Positions 58,725-62,199 of a stretch of DNA of 64,000 nucleotides are shown in pieces. A program made the translations under genes and the position numbers. The first letter of the stretch is position 1, and every line of letters begins with the position of its first letter. Location: positions 2,678,702-2,742,701 of the forward strand of contig JALPQD010000242.1 of NCBI GenBank assembly GCA_023101885.1, in the 5' to 3' direction. The notes under the pieces are model-generated. The model saw only the letters and a program-made list of their open reading frames with translations. It was not told the DNA's origin and did no database searches. This DNA is from Typhlomys cinereus. Its lineage: Eukaryota > Chordata > Mammalia > Rodentia > Platacanthomyidae.

Positions 58725-61331
58725 ATGTGCATGTATACACGTGAACATATGTGTGAATGGATCTTTCCTTATAAAGATGCTGAAATGTTTGCATAGATCA
58801 CTGTAGTAGAGTGGAGATGAGGGTTCTGATAATTTGGCCTCTTATAGAGCAGGAAAGAGAAAATGCATCCTCTTGGGCCTCCAAGTATGACATGTGTACT
58901 ATGAGTGCAGAAACATCTGGAAGCCGTGACTTTTCTTCTAGGCTTATTAAGAAGAAAAGCAATGCATGTGGGTTACTATTAATTTGAAAATCCCAGTAGT
59001 CAACTCCTTTGACCTGCGGAAACAGCGATTTCTATGGAACAAAGTAGCACTGAGTAATAAGACTATAAAACACACTTCTACAAAATTTATATTCCAAACT
59101 TTGATCAATACCCTCATGAAGATAGAACCCATCTGATCCTGTTTCCGTCCTCCCATCCCCGACCCACTACAGCCTCTGGTGTCAGCACAGCTAACAGGTG
59201 AGCTACAGGGTTGAAAGAATGACTTCCTTTCTTTCTGCAATGAGAACTTACTCGAGCAAAAGGGGAAATTATAGAATCCGTCTGCACACTCCTCACAGTT
59301 GTCTCCACGGAAGTTTGGTTTGCAGTGACAGCGGCCCGAGTCTTGCTCACAATCATCCGCACGCTCAGGATCACAGCCACAAGCTACAGAAAACAGTCGA
59401 CGCCAAAAGATCAGTCTTCCCTGTGCTTCAGAAAGCAAGCATGTCCCTGCCTTCCCCAGCAATGCTTCCTTCTTCCTCAGTGGTCCACAGTTGCTTCTGA
59501 AAGGGTACAGCCTGTTTCCCATCCCACACCTGACTGTTTTCCCCTTCTAGCTGACAGCAGCTTTTAAGAGCATCTGCACTAGGACCAGCAAAACTGAAAA
59601 CAACAACAAACTGTAGTTCAGAACACCAAAGACCCTACATTATTCACCTAGAACCAGCCCAGCCCAATCTCTCCCCATCCTAAAGTTCAGGGAACCTTGC
59701 AGAAGAGGGGGTGGTGAGATTGTAAGAGTCTAAAGATAGGGAGGACCAATGATATGCAAGATACTCCACACAAGTTAGGGCTTTGCCTGACCTGCACAAT
59801 GGCTGACATGTCAATGACCCCCCAAGAGTCTAGCATGGATCACAGGGGAGAAGGCTCCAGGAAGTAGGATCCTTACAGGCTAGGGATTAACAGTAATACA
59901 AAGTAGCCACCATAACACAGCTGATTTCCACACGACTTCAGGATGCCTAGATATGGAAATAAAGTCTATGAATGGCAAGATCATGCCGAACACGTCATTG
60001 TCGACTCCAGTGATCTGGCTAGCTGAAGGCGGAGTTGACTGTGACTGGCATTTGAACCCTCAGAAGCGACCAGAGCATAGCGCTTTGGGGTTTCCCTTAA
60101 TCTGGCAGGCTATGACCCCACCTAGGAACACACTGACACAATCTCTTGAGTGCAGCTCTTGTGGAAATCTAGGAGAATTGGTGTCTTCTGAGAACCTGTG
60201 CATAATTTGCTCACAATTCATATATACTATGGATTCTGTATGCTAAGCCTCTAATTCCTCCGAGGAACTCAAAGAAGAAGAAAGTAAGAGGGAAGCAACA
60301 AGCATAGTAAGGATCCTGACAAGTACAATGGCAACCACACCATCTTGTTCCTTACGCTGAGGCTCATTCTTTAGGCACAAGACAGGGGATGGGCATTTGG
60401 CAGGAAGAAGGAAGGAGGGGGAAGCATTTTTTAAACAACCAAGACCATCCCAGAGAGACGCAAGGCCTCGAATGTTCATGATGTGTTGAACCCTAGGGGA
60501 GGGAGTACAGAAACCAGCTTCAGATCTGGGATTGTTTTGCAACTATGACAATGTAAAAATCTGTAGGTTATAATGGTCCCTAATCTGACCCAAGGCCGGT
60601 GATTCCGCAAAGCCAATCAGCAGGGCTTTCTGGAGCCACGCCCCTTCTCAGTATAGTCACTGAGTTTCAACACAGTCAACTGAATGAGAATGAACCACAT
60701 CCTGAATCCTCCAGTTAGTAGTGGCTTGTCTACTCAGACCCTTTCATTTCTTCATATCTAGGAATGAGAATAATACTGCAGTGATCTAAGTTTGTGGTGA
60801 CAAGTAAGTGAGAGGTCCGTGTAAGTACTCAGACGGCCCCAGGTAGCCTGTAAATAATCAATTGCAGCTGAAGACTGTAACTGACATCTAATCTTTCTGT
60901 GCTTGTTACATGTGCTGCTTTGATGTTAGTTCTGGAAAAAGCTGAAATGATTGGCAATCATAGAAACACATCAAGCCAATAGAAAATGGAAGCCTCACAA
61001 TTTATTACAGGCCTACTGTGTGACAGGTCCAAATCATTAAATGCTTTTTCTAGATATTCTTGATGGCATTTCATTTCATCTTATGAAATACATTATCGCT
61101 TACATATGAGAACTGGAGGCGCAGAGCAATGATGTCACTGAGGGAGTAGATTCAATAATAAGGAGGAGAAGGGATGGGACTTTGACAACCTTGGAGCAGT
61201 AGGAATAGTATTACATATGTCATGTTGACATGAAACTTACGGATACAGCCATGAGGCGCTTCGACTGGAACCCCATAAGGACGGTAATATCCTTTTGCAC
61301 ACTCTTCACAGTTCACACCTGCTGTGTTATG
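3892..61331 (-). CDS. Lama3: Lama3 laminin alpha-3 chain, long isoform, internal part (24 exons)
   Basis: The laminin alpha-3 chain is secreted and assembles with beta-3 and gamma-2 (laminin-332 family) in epithelial basement membranes, where it links hemidesmosomes to the matrix. Seen: 24 minus-strand exons with splice consensus and phases that fit at every junction, 2969 nt in total and no in-frame stop. They encode LE modules (eight-cysteine pattern CxC...C...CxC...CxxC...C), a roughly 550-residue cysteine-poor domain, then LE modules again. Known: this order and many stretches ([34 protein letters not shown]) match human LAMA3 as I remember it. LAMA5 is the nearest alternative but differs at these stretches. 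Inferred: only the long 3B form uses these exons. Both gene ends lie outside the window. Confidence 0.96.
4097..5046 (-). other. Lama3: Lama3 intron, no feature recognised
   Basis: 950 bp between the two LE exons; no repeat or other feature seen. Confidence 0.85.
5047..5258 (-). CDS. Lama3: Lama3 exon: domain IV-1 to IIIB junction and an LE module
   Basis: 212 nt, phase 2 to 1: [21 protein letters not shown], then a full eight-cysteine LE module from [13 protein letters not shown] to HYGFPHC. Acceptor cttttcacag. Frame and homology require the donor CATGC|gtacgt, although a better-looking site (gtgagc) starts 4 nt downstream. Confidence 0.94.
5259..6312 (-). other. Lama3: Lama3 intron, no feature recognised
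   Basis: 1054 bp with correct GT-AG ends; nothing else recognised. Confidence 0.85.
6313..6428 (-). CDS. Lama3: Lama3 exon: end of domain IV-1
   Basis: 116 nt, phase 0 to 2: [20 protein letters not shown] to GGDSFYI. Acceptor ctctcctag, donor ATTGA|gtgagt. Confidence 0.96.
7151..7268. repeat. 16-17-bp minisatellite
   Basis: About seven copies of GGAGCGCTGAACAAGG with small changes. It shares the GGAGC-AC start with the larger array 320 bp away but has a different second half. Confidence 0.9.
7590..8433. repeat. 19-bp G-rich minisatellite with higher-order structure
   Basis: Unit GAGCACAGGGAGGAGGGCG (19 nt) with a 15-nt short form GAGCACAGGGAGGAG, about 45 units in all. A block of mixed units starting at the GGAGACAGG variant (7852) recurs 155 bp later (8007), the second copy with one extra unit. 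The array is open in several frames on both strands only because its units lack stops. Confidence 0.95.
8980..9119 (-). CDS. Lama3: Lama3 exon: domain IV-1
   Basis: 140 nt, phase 1 to 0: [20 protein letters not shown] to [11 protein letters not shown]. Acceptor ccttccccag, donor CGTTG|gtgcgt. Two cysteines (SFC, LGC) may pair. Confidence 0.95.
9120..9197 (-). other. Lama3: 78-bp Lama3 intron
   Basis: A very short intron bounded by GTCAG|gtgagt and ccttccccag|GTT. Its size is near the working minimum for mammals. Confidence 0.9.
9198..9324 (-). CDS. Lama3: Lama3 exon: domain IV-1
   Basis: 127 nt, phase 0 to 1: [20 protein letters not shown] to FVDGGRLWS. Acceptor tctctctcag, donor GTCAG|gtgagt. 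The following intron is only 78 bp. Confidence 0.96.
9810..10090 (+). mobile_element. Composite SINE
   Basis: Head GGGCTGGGGAGGTGGCTCAG, B1-like AGCCAGGCATGGTGGTCTGA, tail GATCTCTGACCTCTACATGC and CA-rich sequence. Confidence 0.8.
10074..10512. repeat. CA-rich degenerate tract
   Basis: About 440 bp of ACACAT/ATACAC/CATAGAC units, following directly on the SINE tail at 10090. Confidence 0.92.
10757..10846. repeat. 30-bp tandem repeat, three copies
   Basis: Copies begin at 10757, 10787 and 10817, each with the core GGATACCC-CTGACA-ATGCA. An 18-bp motif (TGCAATAAGAAGCCCCC) recurs at 10880-10950. Confidence 0.88.
11998..12142 (-). CDS. Lama3: Lama3 exon: domain IV-1
   Basis: 145 nt, phase 2 to 0: [20 protein letters not shown] to [10 protein letters not shown] proline- and serine-rich middle part suggests a loop. 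Acceptor ctgcgttttag, donor CACAG|gtagga. Confidence 0.94.
12143..13236 (-). other. Lama3: Lama3 intron, no feature recognised
   Basis: 1.1 kb, apparently single-copy. Confidence 0.85.
13237..13334 (-). CDS. Lama3: Lama3 exon: domain IV-1
   Basis: 98 nt, phase 0 to 2: [20 protein letters not shown] to ASYGTLSTP. Acceptor gcgcaacag, donor CCAAG|gtaaag. Too short to show as a Met-started frame. Confidence 0.93.
13335..14913 (-). other. Lama3: Lama3 intron, AT-rich, no feature recognised
   Basis: 1.6 kb, AT-rich, with a short T run near 13620. No repeat family recognised. Confidence 0.82.
14914..15022 (-). CDS. Lama3: Lama3 exon: domain IV-1
   Basis: 109 nt, phase 2 to 0: [20 protein letters not shown] to HMAQFLL. 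Acceptor ctttgcag, donor TCTG|gtatgc. Separated from the previous exon by a 4.7-kb intron full of LTRs. Confidence 0.95.
15178..15525 (+). mobile_element. Composite SINE, old
   Basis: Same order as the copy at 9810 but more decayed; A-rich end at 15520. Confidence 0.6.
15781..16396 (+). mobile_element. Solo LTR, family 1, plus strand
   Basis: 616 bp. TATA-like CATAAATATCT, polyadenylation signal AATAAACTCTACC, end CCCTGCAACA. No internal viral genes. Aligns along its length with the reverse copy at 17895-18564. Confidence 0.82.
16470..16535 (+). mobile_element. B1-like 3' fragment
   Basis: TTTCAGGCCAGTCTGAGCTG followed by an A-rich tail. Confidence 0.7.
16917..17475 (-). mobile_element. Solo LTR, family 2, minus strand
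   Basis: About 559 bp with TG...CA ends on the minus strand (TGTTGGACCC to GGTCTTTCA) and AATAAAACCTCATGC as polyadenylation signal. ATCCAAAT occurs just outside both ends, a possible target duplication. No coding part. Confidence 0.8.
17765..17794. repeat. A-rich run
   Basis: About 30 nt, nearly pure A with one G. No clear element attached. Confidence 0.9.
17895..18564 (-). mobile_element. Solo LTR, family 1, minus strand
   Basis: Inverted relative to the LTR at 15781. On the minus strand it has TATA-like GTATAAATAC, signal AATAAACTCTACC and the end CCCTGCAACA. No internal genes. Confidence 0.82.
18809..18835. repeat. CA microsatellite
   Basis: Short run of CACA units. Confidence 0.9.
19756..19922 (-). 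CDS. Lama3: Lama3 exon: domain IV-1
   Basis: 167 nt, phase 0 to 2: [20 protein letters not shown] to [13 protein letters not shown]. Acceptor ctctgacag, donor TACAG|gtaagc. This resembles a galactose-binding-like beta-sandwich core (general resemblance only). Confidence 0.96.
20880..21205 (-). mobile_element. Composite SINE
   Basis: Reverse copy: T run, then AAGACAGGGTCTCTCATTGG (B1-like), CCAATGCTGGGATTT, and a reverse head with GCAAGCACTTTATCAACC. Confidence 0.78.
21316..21583 (-). mobile_element. Same SINE family, subtype X
   Basis: Reverse copy; body phrase GAACCACGGATGAATTCGGG and GCTTAACCCCTGAGCCACCT at the head. Very close to the copies at 48650 and 61493. Confidence 0.9.
21738..21994 (-). 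mobile_element. Same SINE family, subtype Y
   Basis: Reverse copy 150 bp from the previous one, with GGCACTGTGTGTCCCTGTGG and a reverse head CTGAACCATCTCTCCAGCCC. Confidence 0.88.
22675..22830 (+). mobile_element. Old B2/ID-type SINE
   Basis: GGGCTGGCAAGATGGCTCAG, then CATATGGTGGAAGAGAGAAC and a CT tail. Confidence 0.78.
22811..22940. repeat. CT-rich pyrimidine tract
   Basis: 130 nt of CTCT/CTTT on the plus strand, following the SINE at 22675. Confidence 0.9.
23607..23760 (-). CDS. Lama3: Lama3 exon: domain IV-1
   Basis: 154 nt, phase 2 to 0: [20 protein letters not shown], then [17 protein letters not shown] and MVDLGGRE. Not visible as a Met-started frame; placed by homology and exact phase. 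Acceptor tgtcgttgaag, donor GAGAG|gtgggc. It contains three cysteines, unusual for this otherwise cysteine-poor domain. Confidence 0.92.
23761..24561 (-). other. Lama3: Lama3 intron with interspersed-repeat 3' end
   Basis: 0.8 kb; 24030-24230 matches the repeat at 29421-29782. Confidence 0.8.
24030..24230 (+). mobile_element. Interspersed repeat (type A), 3' part
   Basis: GCAGCTCTCAGCCTCTGGGG, GAATAAATCTCCCTTTCTC, CTCACAGCAACAG. Confidence 0.75.
24562..24659 (-). CDS. Lama3: Lama3 exon: domain IV-1
   Basis: 98 nt, phase 0 to 2: [20 protein letters not shown] to AGSPQD. Acceptor tctttgctag, donor GACAA|gttagt. The split codon AA|C gives Asn and leads into CLLYQ in the next exon. Confidence 0.95.
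25088..25117. repeat. A30 homopolymer
   Basis: Uninterrupted run of A; no SINE body recognised before it. Confidence 0.93.
25675..25998 (+). mobile_element. Same SINE family, subtype Y
   Basis: Head CCAGAGAGATGGCTCTGGGG, B box GAGTTCAGATCC, body GTGGAAATGGTGGCAGCCTG, long CT/CA tail. Confidence 0.89.
25899..25997. repeat. (CT)n(CA)n microsatellite
   Basis: SINE tail: CT run then CA run, about 100 nt. Confidence 0.95.
26168..26211. repeat. CT microsatellite
   Basis: 44 nt of CT with two interruptions. Confidence 0.92.
26654..26931 (-). mobile_element. Same SINE family, subtype Y
   Basis: Reverse copy with TG tail at left and CTGAGCCATCTTTCCAGCCC head at right. Opposite orientation to the copy 0.7 kb away. 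Confidence 0.88.
26655..26699. repeat. (TG)22 microsatellite
   Basis: Tail of the reverse SINE ending at 26931. Confidence 0.95.
27147..27289 (-). CDS. Lama3: Lama3 exon: domain IV-1
   Basis: 143 nt, phase 1 to 0: [20 protein letters not shown] to [10 protein letters not shown]. Acceptor atttctgacag, donor CCTG|gtaagc. Confidence 0.96.
27470..27566 (+). mobile_element. B1-like SINE fragment
   Basis: AATAATCTCAGCATTTTTGG, GGCCAGCCTGAACTGTATGA, ending TCTCAAAAAATAAA. Confidence 0.75.
27700..27850 (-). mobile_element. B1-like SINE, reverse
   Basis: GATGGAGTCTCGCTATATAT and CCCCAATGCTGGAATTACAG. Confidence 0.75.
28180..28300 (+). mobile_element. B1-like SINE
   Basis: TGGGCATGAAGGCCATTCCC, AATCTCAACATTCAGG, GTTTGAGGCCAGTCTGCGCT. 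Confidence 0.75.
28340..28472 (-). CDS. Lama3: Lama3 exon: domain IV-1
   Basis: 133 nt, phase 0 to 1: [20 protein letters not shown] to [10 protein letters not shown]. Beta-strand-like alternation and no cysteine. Acceptor tacttttcag. The donor region GCAG|gtaggtaaaa holds two GT sites 4 nt apart; the first keeps the frame. The end (SWAKA-D before AAQSK) looks three residues longer than the human chain as I recall it. Confidence 0.93.
28724..29016. repeat. CTGT/CTAT tetranucleotide array
   Basis: About 290 nt of CTGT, CTAT and ATGT units grading from mixed units to pure CTAT at the right end. Confidence 0.95.
29106..29179. repeat. (GA)37 microsatellite
   Basis: Pure GA for about 74 nt, next to the old reverse SINE at 29185. 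Confidence 0.96.
29185..29346 (-). mobile_element. Old B2/ID-type SINE
   Basis: Reverse copy ending CCGCTGAGCCATCTCGCCAG; GA repeat at its tail. Confidence 0.68.
29421..29782 (+). mobile_element. Interspersed repeat (GTGTCAACTTGAC type A)
   Basis: Starts GATAGTTAATCCTGGGTGTC, ends GAATAAATTTCC...CACAGCAGTGGTTAACAG. Near-complete, matching copies at 53236 and 24030. Class not assigned. Confidence 0.78.
29862..30120 (+). mobile_element. Interspersed repeat (type B), decayed
   Basis: CACGGTGGGTGGGACCAATT, GGCGTGGCCAGTTCTCTCAG and AGAAGCTGGACTAAAACCC align with the copy at 47036. Confidence 0.65.
30652..30800 (+). mobile_element. Old B2/ID-type SINE
   Basis: GGGGCCAGTGAGATAGTTCA and CCACATGGTGAAGAGAGAG; followed at once by a B1-like copy. 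Confidence 0.7.
30826..30906 (+). mobile_element. B1-like SINE
   Basis: AGTTTGAGACCAGTCTGGGC; a GGGA/GGAA array has grown at its end. Confidence 0.75.
30908..30954. repeat. GGGA microsatellite
   Basis: About 11 units directly after a B1-like SINE; leads into the GGAA array. Confidence 0.94.
30975..31112. repeat. (GGAA)34 microsatellite
   Basis: 138 nt of uninterrupted GGAA units. GGAA is the core of ETS-factor sites, so such arrays can act as binding platforms; whether this one does is unknown. Confidence 0.96.
31517..31673 (-). CDS. Lama3: Lama3 exon: start of domain IV-1
   Basis: 157 nt, phase 2 to 0: [17 protein letters not shown] to [16 protein letters not shown]. Rich in aromatic residues and free of cysteine, this starts the globular domain that interrupts the LE array. 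Acceptor tttataaaag (weak), donor TACAG|gtatcc. Confidence 0.96.
32262..32460 (+). mobile_element. Old B2/ID-type SINE
   Basis: CACATGGTGGAAGGACCAAC and GTTGTCTGTCCTCTGACCAC, with CT tail. Confidence 0.72.
32399..32460. repeat. CT microsatellite
   Basis: SINE tail at the end of the copy starting at 32262. Confidence 0.93.
34110..34209 (-). CDS. Lama3: Lama3 exon: interrupted LE module before domain IV-1
   Basis: 100 nt, phase 1 to 2: [20 protein letters not shown] to [10 protein letters not shown]. It holds the first six LE cysteines; the module then breaks off and the cysteine-poor domain starts (RPENGYYFP in the next exon). Acceptor ctgactttcag, donor CAGCG|gtgagt. Confidence 0.95.
34210..34888 (-). 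other. Lama3: Lama3 intron, no feature recognised
   Basis: 679 bp, apparently single-copy. Confidence 0.85.
34889..34994 (-). CDS. Lama3: Lama3 exon: rest of the LE module
   Basis: 106 nt, phase 0 to 1: [19 protein letters not shown] to [10 protein letters not shown]. With the preceding 53-nt exon it forms a full eight-cysteine module. Acceptor ctctacag, donor CGAG|gtaagc. Confidence 0.96.
35166..35218 (-). CDS. Lama3: Lama3 53-nt exon: start of an LE module
   Basis: Encodes [18 protein letters not shown], the first loop of an LE module. Acceptor cctccacag, donor GACAG|gtaacc; phase 1 to 0. The next exon, only 171 bp downstream, completes the module. Confidence 0.94.
35219..35924 (-). other. 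Lama3: Lama3 intron, no feature recognised
   Basis: 706 bp, apparently single-copy. Confidence 0.85.
35925..36024 (-). CDS. Lama3: Lama3 exon: second part of the degenerate LE module
   Basis: 100 nt, phase 0 to 1: [20 protein letters not shown] to KENPQGCS. It supplies CxC, CxxC and the last Cys. The acceptor (tccattgaaag) has a weak pyrimidine tract; donor CTCAG|gtaacc. Confidence 0.94.
36325..36600 (+). mobile_element. L1 3' end fragment
   Basis: GGGGGCTAGGACTGGATGGG, CCTATCAGTGGGATAGCC, polypurine tract and an A/T-rich tail. Closely parallels 62720-63000. Confidence 0.72.
36600..36945 (+). mobile_element. Composite SINE
   Basis: Head GGCTGGAGAGATGGTTCAGT, internal A run, B1-like TTCCAATCCCAAGACAGG and GTGAGTTCCAGGCC, tail rich in CACACA. 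Starts right at the end of an L1 piece. Confidence 0.82.
37471..37517 (-). CDS. Lama3: Lama3 47-nt exon: start of a degenerate LE module
   Basis: Encodes [16 protein letters not shown], the first part of an LE module completed by the next exon. Acceptor tatatacag, donor CTTG|gtaagt; phase 1 to 0. Only one cysteine is found where LE modules usually have three. The human chain, as I recall it, has the same reduced form, so this is probably not a mutation. Confidence 0.92.
37518..39125 (-). other. Lama3: Lama3 intron, no feature recognised
   Basis: 1.6 kb, apparently single-copy. Confidence 0.83.
39126..39263 (-). CDS. Lama3: Lama3 exon: complete LE module
   Basis: 138 nt, phase 1 to 1: [20 protein letters not shown] to SDFPDCQ. 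Eight cysteines in LE spacing, including [15 protein letters not shown]. Acceptor ctcgcccag, donor CAAG|gtaagg. It lies 13.2 kb downstream of the previous exon. Confidence 0.97.
40526..40545. repeat. (AG)10 microsatellite
   Basis: 20 nt of pure AG. Confidence 0.9.
41335..41965 (+). mobile_element. Ancient interspersed repeat split by a B1
   Basis: Left part GTGGTTATTTTTGTGAGTCA and CACCCAGATGCTTGGTCAAT, right part ending TTGGTTCTGTTTCTCTGGAG. Resembles an old mammal-wide repeat whose name I cannot give with confidence. Confidence 0.6.
41466..41612 (+). mobile_element. B1-like SINE inside an older repeat
   Basis: ATGATCTCAGGACTCGGGAG, GGCCAGGCTGGGCTAAGTAG, GATCCTGTCTCAA. Confidence 0.78.
42022..42288 (+). 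mobile_element. Same SINE family, subtype Y
   Basis: Head GTGCAGAGATGGCTTAGGGG, body with an internal deletion before GATTCCTCCACAGAG, CT/CA tail. Confidence 0.86.
42225..42286. repeat. (CT)n(CA)n microsatellite
   Basis: SINE tail of the copy starting at 42022. Confidence 0.94.
42632..42850 (+). mobile_element. Old B2/ID-type SINE
   Basis: Head GCCTGCGAGGTGACTCAGCA, B-box-like GGTTTGGTCTCCAGG, pyrimidine tail. Confidence 0.65.
43500..43800 (-). mobile_element. Composite SINE
   Basis: Reverse copy ending AACCACCGAGCCATCTCCCC, with a B1-like middle (CAGGGCTGGGACTACAAG). Confidence 0.78.
44075..44990 (+). mobile_element. Ancient interspersed repeat split by the LTR
   Basis: Left GGTTAATTTTGTGTCACCTT, right AGATTAGATTAACATTTAG and GAGTAAAACAGATCACCC. 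Same family as 41335. Confidence 0.6.
44113..44694 (+). mobile_element. Solo LTR nested in an older repeat
   Basis: About 580 bp from TGTCAGGCCTAAGGCCTG to ATTATGCA, with AATAAAGTCGGCTTGG as probable polyadenylation signal. Flanks belong to one older element that it splits. Confidence 0.68.
45794..46191 (-). other. Unassigned open frames, possibly a decayed repeat or pseudogene
   Basis: Two overlapping frames (69 and 89 codons) on the minus strand, in a region without recognised SINEs. I do not recognise the products. No splice or phase fit with Lama3. It may be a chance frame or part of an old element. Confidence 0.25.
46910..46945. repeat. TCTA/TCCA microsatellite
   Basis: Nine tetranucleotide units in two types. 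Confidence 0.92.
47007..47033. repeat. GATA microsatellite, left part
   Basis: Short GATA run stopping where an interspersed repeat starts at 47036. Confidence 0.92.
47036..47456 (+). mobile_element. Interspersed repeat (type B), near full
   Basis: CATAATTAGGCACAGGTGTC to GTTTGATGGTCATTTATC and CAAACTGCAACA. Sits between two GATA tracts. Confidence 0.78.
47457..47513. repeat. GATA microsatellite, right part
   Basis: (GATA)14, starting exactly where the interspersed repeat 47036-47456 ends. Confidence 0.95.
48650..48896 (-). mobile_element. Same SINE family, subtype X
   Basis: Reverse copy with GAACCACGGACGAATTCGCG. It lacks about 36 nt of the body that is present in the copies at 21316 and 61493. 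Confidence 0.9.
49131..49207. repeat. 43-bp direct duplication
   Basis: The AT-rich motif TTATATAAATTTATACTAGC recurs 43 bp later with its flanks (TTCTA after, ATTTATT before). Confidence 0.88.
49299..49342. repeat. GT/TA microsatellite
   Basis: Short GT run followed by TA units. Confidence 0.92.
49475..49860 (+). mobile_element. Interspersed repeat (CAAATGGCCAACAGGAAGC type)
   Basis: TAGTTACTTTTTTCTCATTG, GGTTAGTTCATCATGGTGGG; family known from rodent genomes, name not certain. Confidence 0.6.
50190..50468 (-). mobile_element. Composite SINE
   Basis: Reverse copy: GAAACAGGGTCTCTCACCGA, GCCAGGCTGGCAGGATCC, ends CCCACTGAGCTGTCTCCCC. Confidence 0.8.
50562..50800 (+). mobile_element. Interspersed repeat (type B), 5' part
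   Basis: GTTAGGCACAGGTGTCAACT and GGTGGGTGGGACTAGGCCC, close to the copy at 47036 and truncated after GACATGCTGGTTC. Confidence 0.78.
52468..52602 (-). CDS. Lama3: Lama3 exon: complete LE module
   Basis: 135 nt, phase 1 to 1, reading [20 protein letters not shown] to SYSFPICQ, with all eight LE cysteines. Acceptor gtccttcgcag, donor CAAG|gtaagt. It joins the 63-nt exon as IK-GCDCN. Confidence 0.97.
53236..53635 (+). mobile_element. Interspersed repeat (type A)
   Basis: Starts TGTAATAGTTAATCCTGGCT, ends CACAGCCATAGTTAAGAGCA; a T run lies just before it. Confidence 0.78.
55330..55920 (+). mobile_element. Possible old LTR fragment
   Basis: GAATAAATTTGTGCTTCTTC followed by a pyrimidine-rich end looks like an LTR 3' part; the left limit is a guess. 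Confidence 0.4.
57325..57500 (+). mobile_element. Old B2/ID-type SINE remnant
   Basis: GATAAAGGCACTTATATGAA, CGTCCCCAGAACTCACAGGG and a CT tail. Confidence 0.6.
57716..57778 (-). CDS. Lama3: Lama3 63-nt exon: non-LE linker between two LE modules
   Basis: Too short to stand out as an open frame; found by homology and phase. Encodes [22 protein letters not shown], a proline-rich linker with no cysteine, matching the linker I remember at this place in human LAMA3. 63 nt, phase 1 to 1, so inclusion or skipping keeps the frame. Acceptor aattttacag. The donor is AAAAG|gcaagt, a GC rather than GT site, with otherwise perfect consensus. Confidence 0.88.
57779..59251 (-). other. Lama3: Lama3 intron with TG repeat
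   Basis: 1.5 kb. A (TG)17 run lies at 58688-58722; otherwise nothing recognised. Confidence 0.83.
58688..58722. repeat. (TG)17 microsatellite
   Basis: Uninterrupted TG. Confidence 0.95.
59252..59383 (-). CDS. Lama3: Lama3 exon: complete LE module
   Basis: 132 nt, 44 codons, phase 1 to 1. Begins [12 protein letters not shown] and ends FYNFPFCS. All eight LE cysteines are present in order. Acceptor ttttctgtag, donor CGA|gtaagt. LE modules form rod-like spacers in the laminin short arm. Confidence 0.96.
59384..61240 (-). other. Lama3: Lama3 intron with an L1 fragment
   Basis: 1.9 kb; L1-like piece at 59655-59900. 59901-61240 shows nothing recognised. Confidence 0.8.
59655..59900 (+). mobile_element. 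L1 3' region fragment
   Basis: CAGGGAACCTTGCAGAAGAG and GATTGTAAGAGTCTAAAGAT are shared with 62510-62570. Confidence 0.65.
61241..61331 (-). CDS. Lama3: Lama3 exon: second part of an LE module
   Basis: Reads [20 protein letters not shown] and then [10 protein letters not shown]. This is the C-terminal part of an LE module (CEEC, then the last Cys). Acceptor cttcctag, donor C|gtaagt; starts at phase 0 and ends at phase 1. It is the most upstream exon visible; its partner, which should end in a CxxCQ-type motif, is not found between here and the right edge. Confidence 0.95.
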
Positions 61332-61492
61332 CTAGGAAAGAAGAAAGAAAGAAATTTAGAAGGAAAGACCCTGATGTGCTAGGCCTCCAGGAAAATCAAT
61401 TAGTCGCATACAATTGCAATTTTAAAATCACTAAAAGTGCTCTAAGCTGATTCACTTAGTATCCGGTGACAATTAAAAATATATTAGAAGTG

Positions 61493-61745
61493 GGGCTGGA
61501 AAGGTGGCTCAGGGGTTAAGCCTCTGCCTTGCAGGCGGAAGGTCCTGAGTTCGGATCCTAGACCCCATGTATAGACGCCGGGCGGAAGCGGGGGCGGCCT
61601 GCGTTTCTGGTCCTAGTAGGGCGGAGCCTGTGAATCCCGGGGCAGAGTAAACGAGGAGGTGGAGGCGTCCATGGTGGTTCCCGAATTCAACCGTGGTTCT
61701 ACACACACACTCATACATACACACATGCACACACGCACAATTGAA
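61493..61745 (+). mobile_element. Same SINE family, subtype X
   Basis: Head GGGCTGGAAAGGTGGCTCAG, body GGGCGGAAGCGGGGGCGGCC, tail ACACAC then AATAAATAATAAAA. GC-rich and little decayed, so probably a young copy. Confidence 0.9.
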
Positions 61746-62199
61746 TAAATAATAAAAAATAAAATATATTAGAAGTAACATGAATGTGACACTTCCTGAC
61801 AAAATATTGGTCAGTGAAGTCTCAAAGGTTCCCCAAACATTATAGGCTTTTGCTCTGCTCTTGGTTGCTCTCCAAAAAATTATCAGCGAGACCCTATTAC
61901 TAAAGATGCAACATATATAGATCACAGAACGTGGGCAAAATAGGTCAACTGGAACTGGTCTGAGAACTTTCTCCTTGCTGGATAGCTTACACAGTACCAA
62001 GGAATACTGGAGGAGAGGAAGAAAAGAAAACACAGGCCTCATCAACTTAAGTGATCTGCAAGTTGCAATAAAAATTACCTTGGCAACAGGTAAACACCAG
62101 TGTAATAGTAGTGTGAGTATCAAGGAGACAACCAACAGTTTTCTGGTTGAACTCAAGACCTGCTTGTCAGAATAAAACACATTCCTATTACTGTTTACG

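Noticed and set aside
59252..61331. Laminin alpha-5 (Lama5) as the gene
   Set aside because: The LE and domain IV-1 motifs, especially [10 protein letters not shown] and [15 protein letters not shown], fit alpha-3; the alpha-5 counterpart, as I recall it, differs here.
3892..61331. A degenerate Lama3 pseudogene
   Set aside because: All 24 exons keep frame, splice sites and cysteine patterns, so the gene appears functional.
61509..62180. 223-codon minus-strand frame
   Set aside because: The C-terminal part is the reverse of a SINE and the N-terminal part shows no family resemblance; a chance frame.
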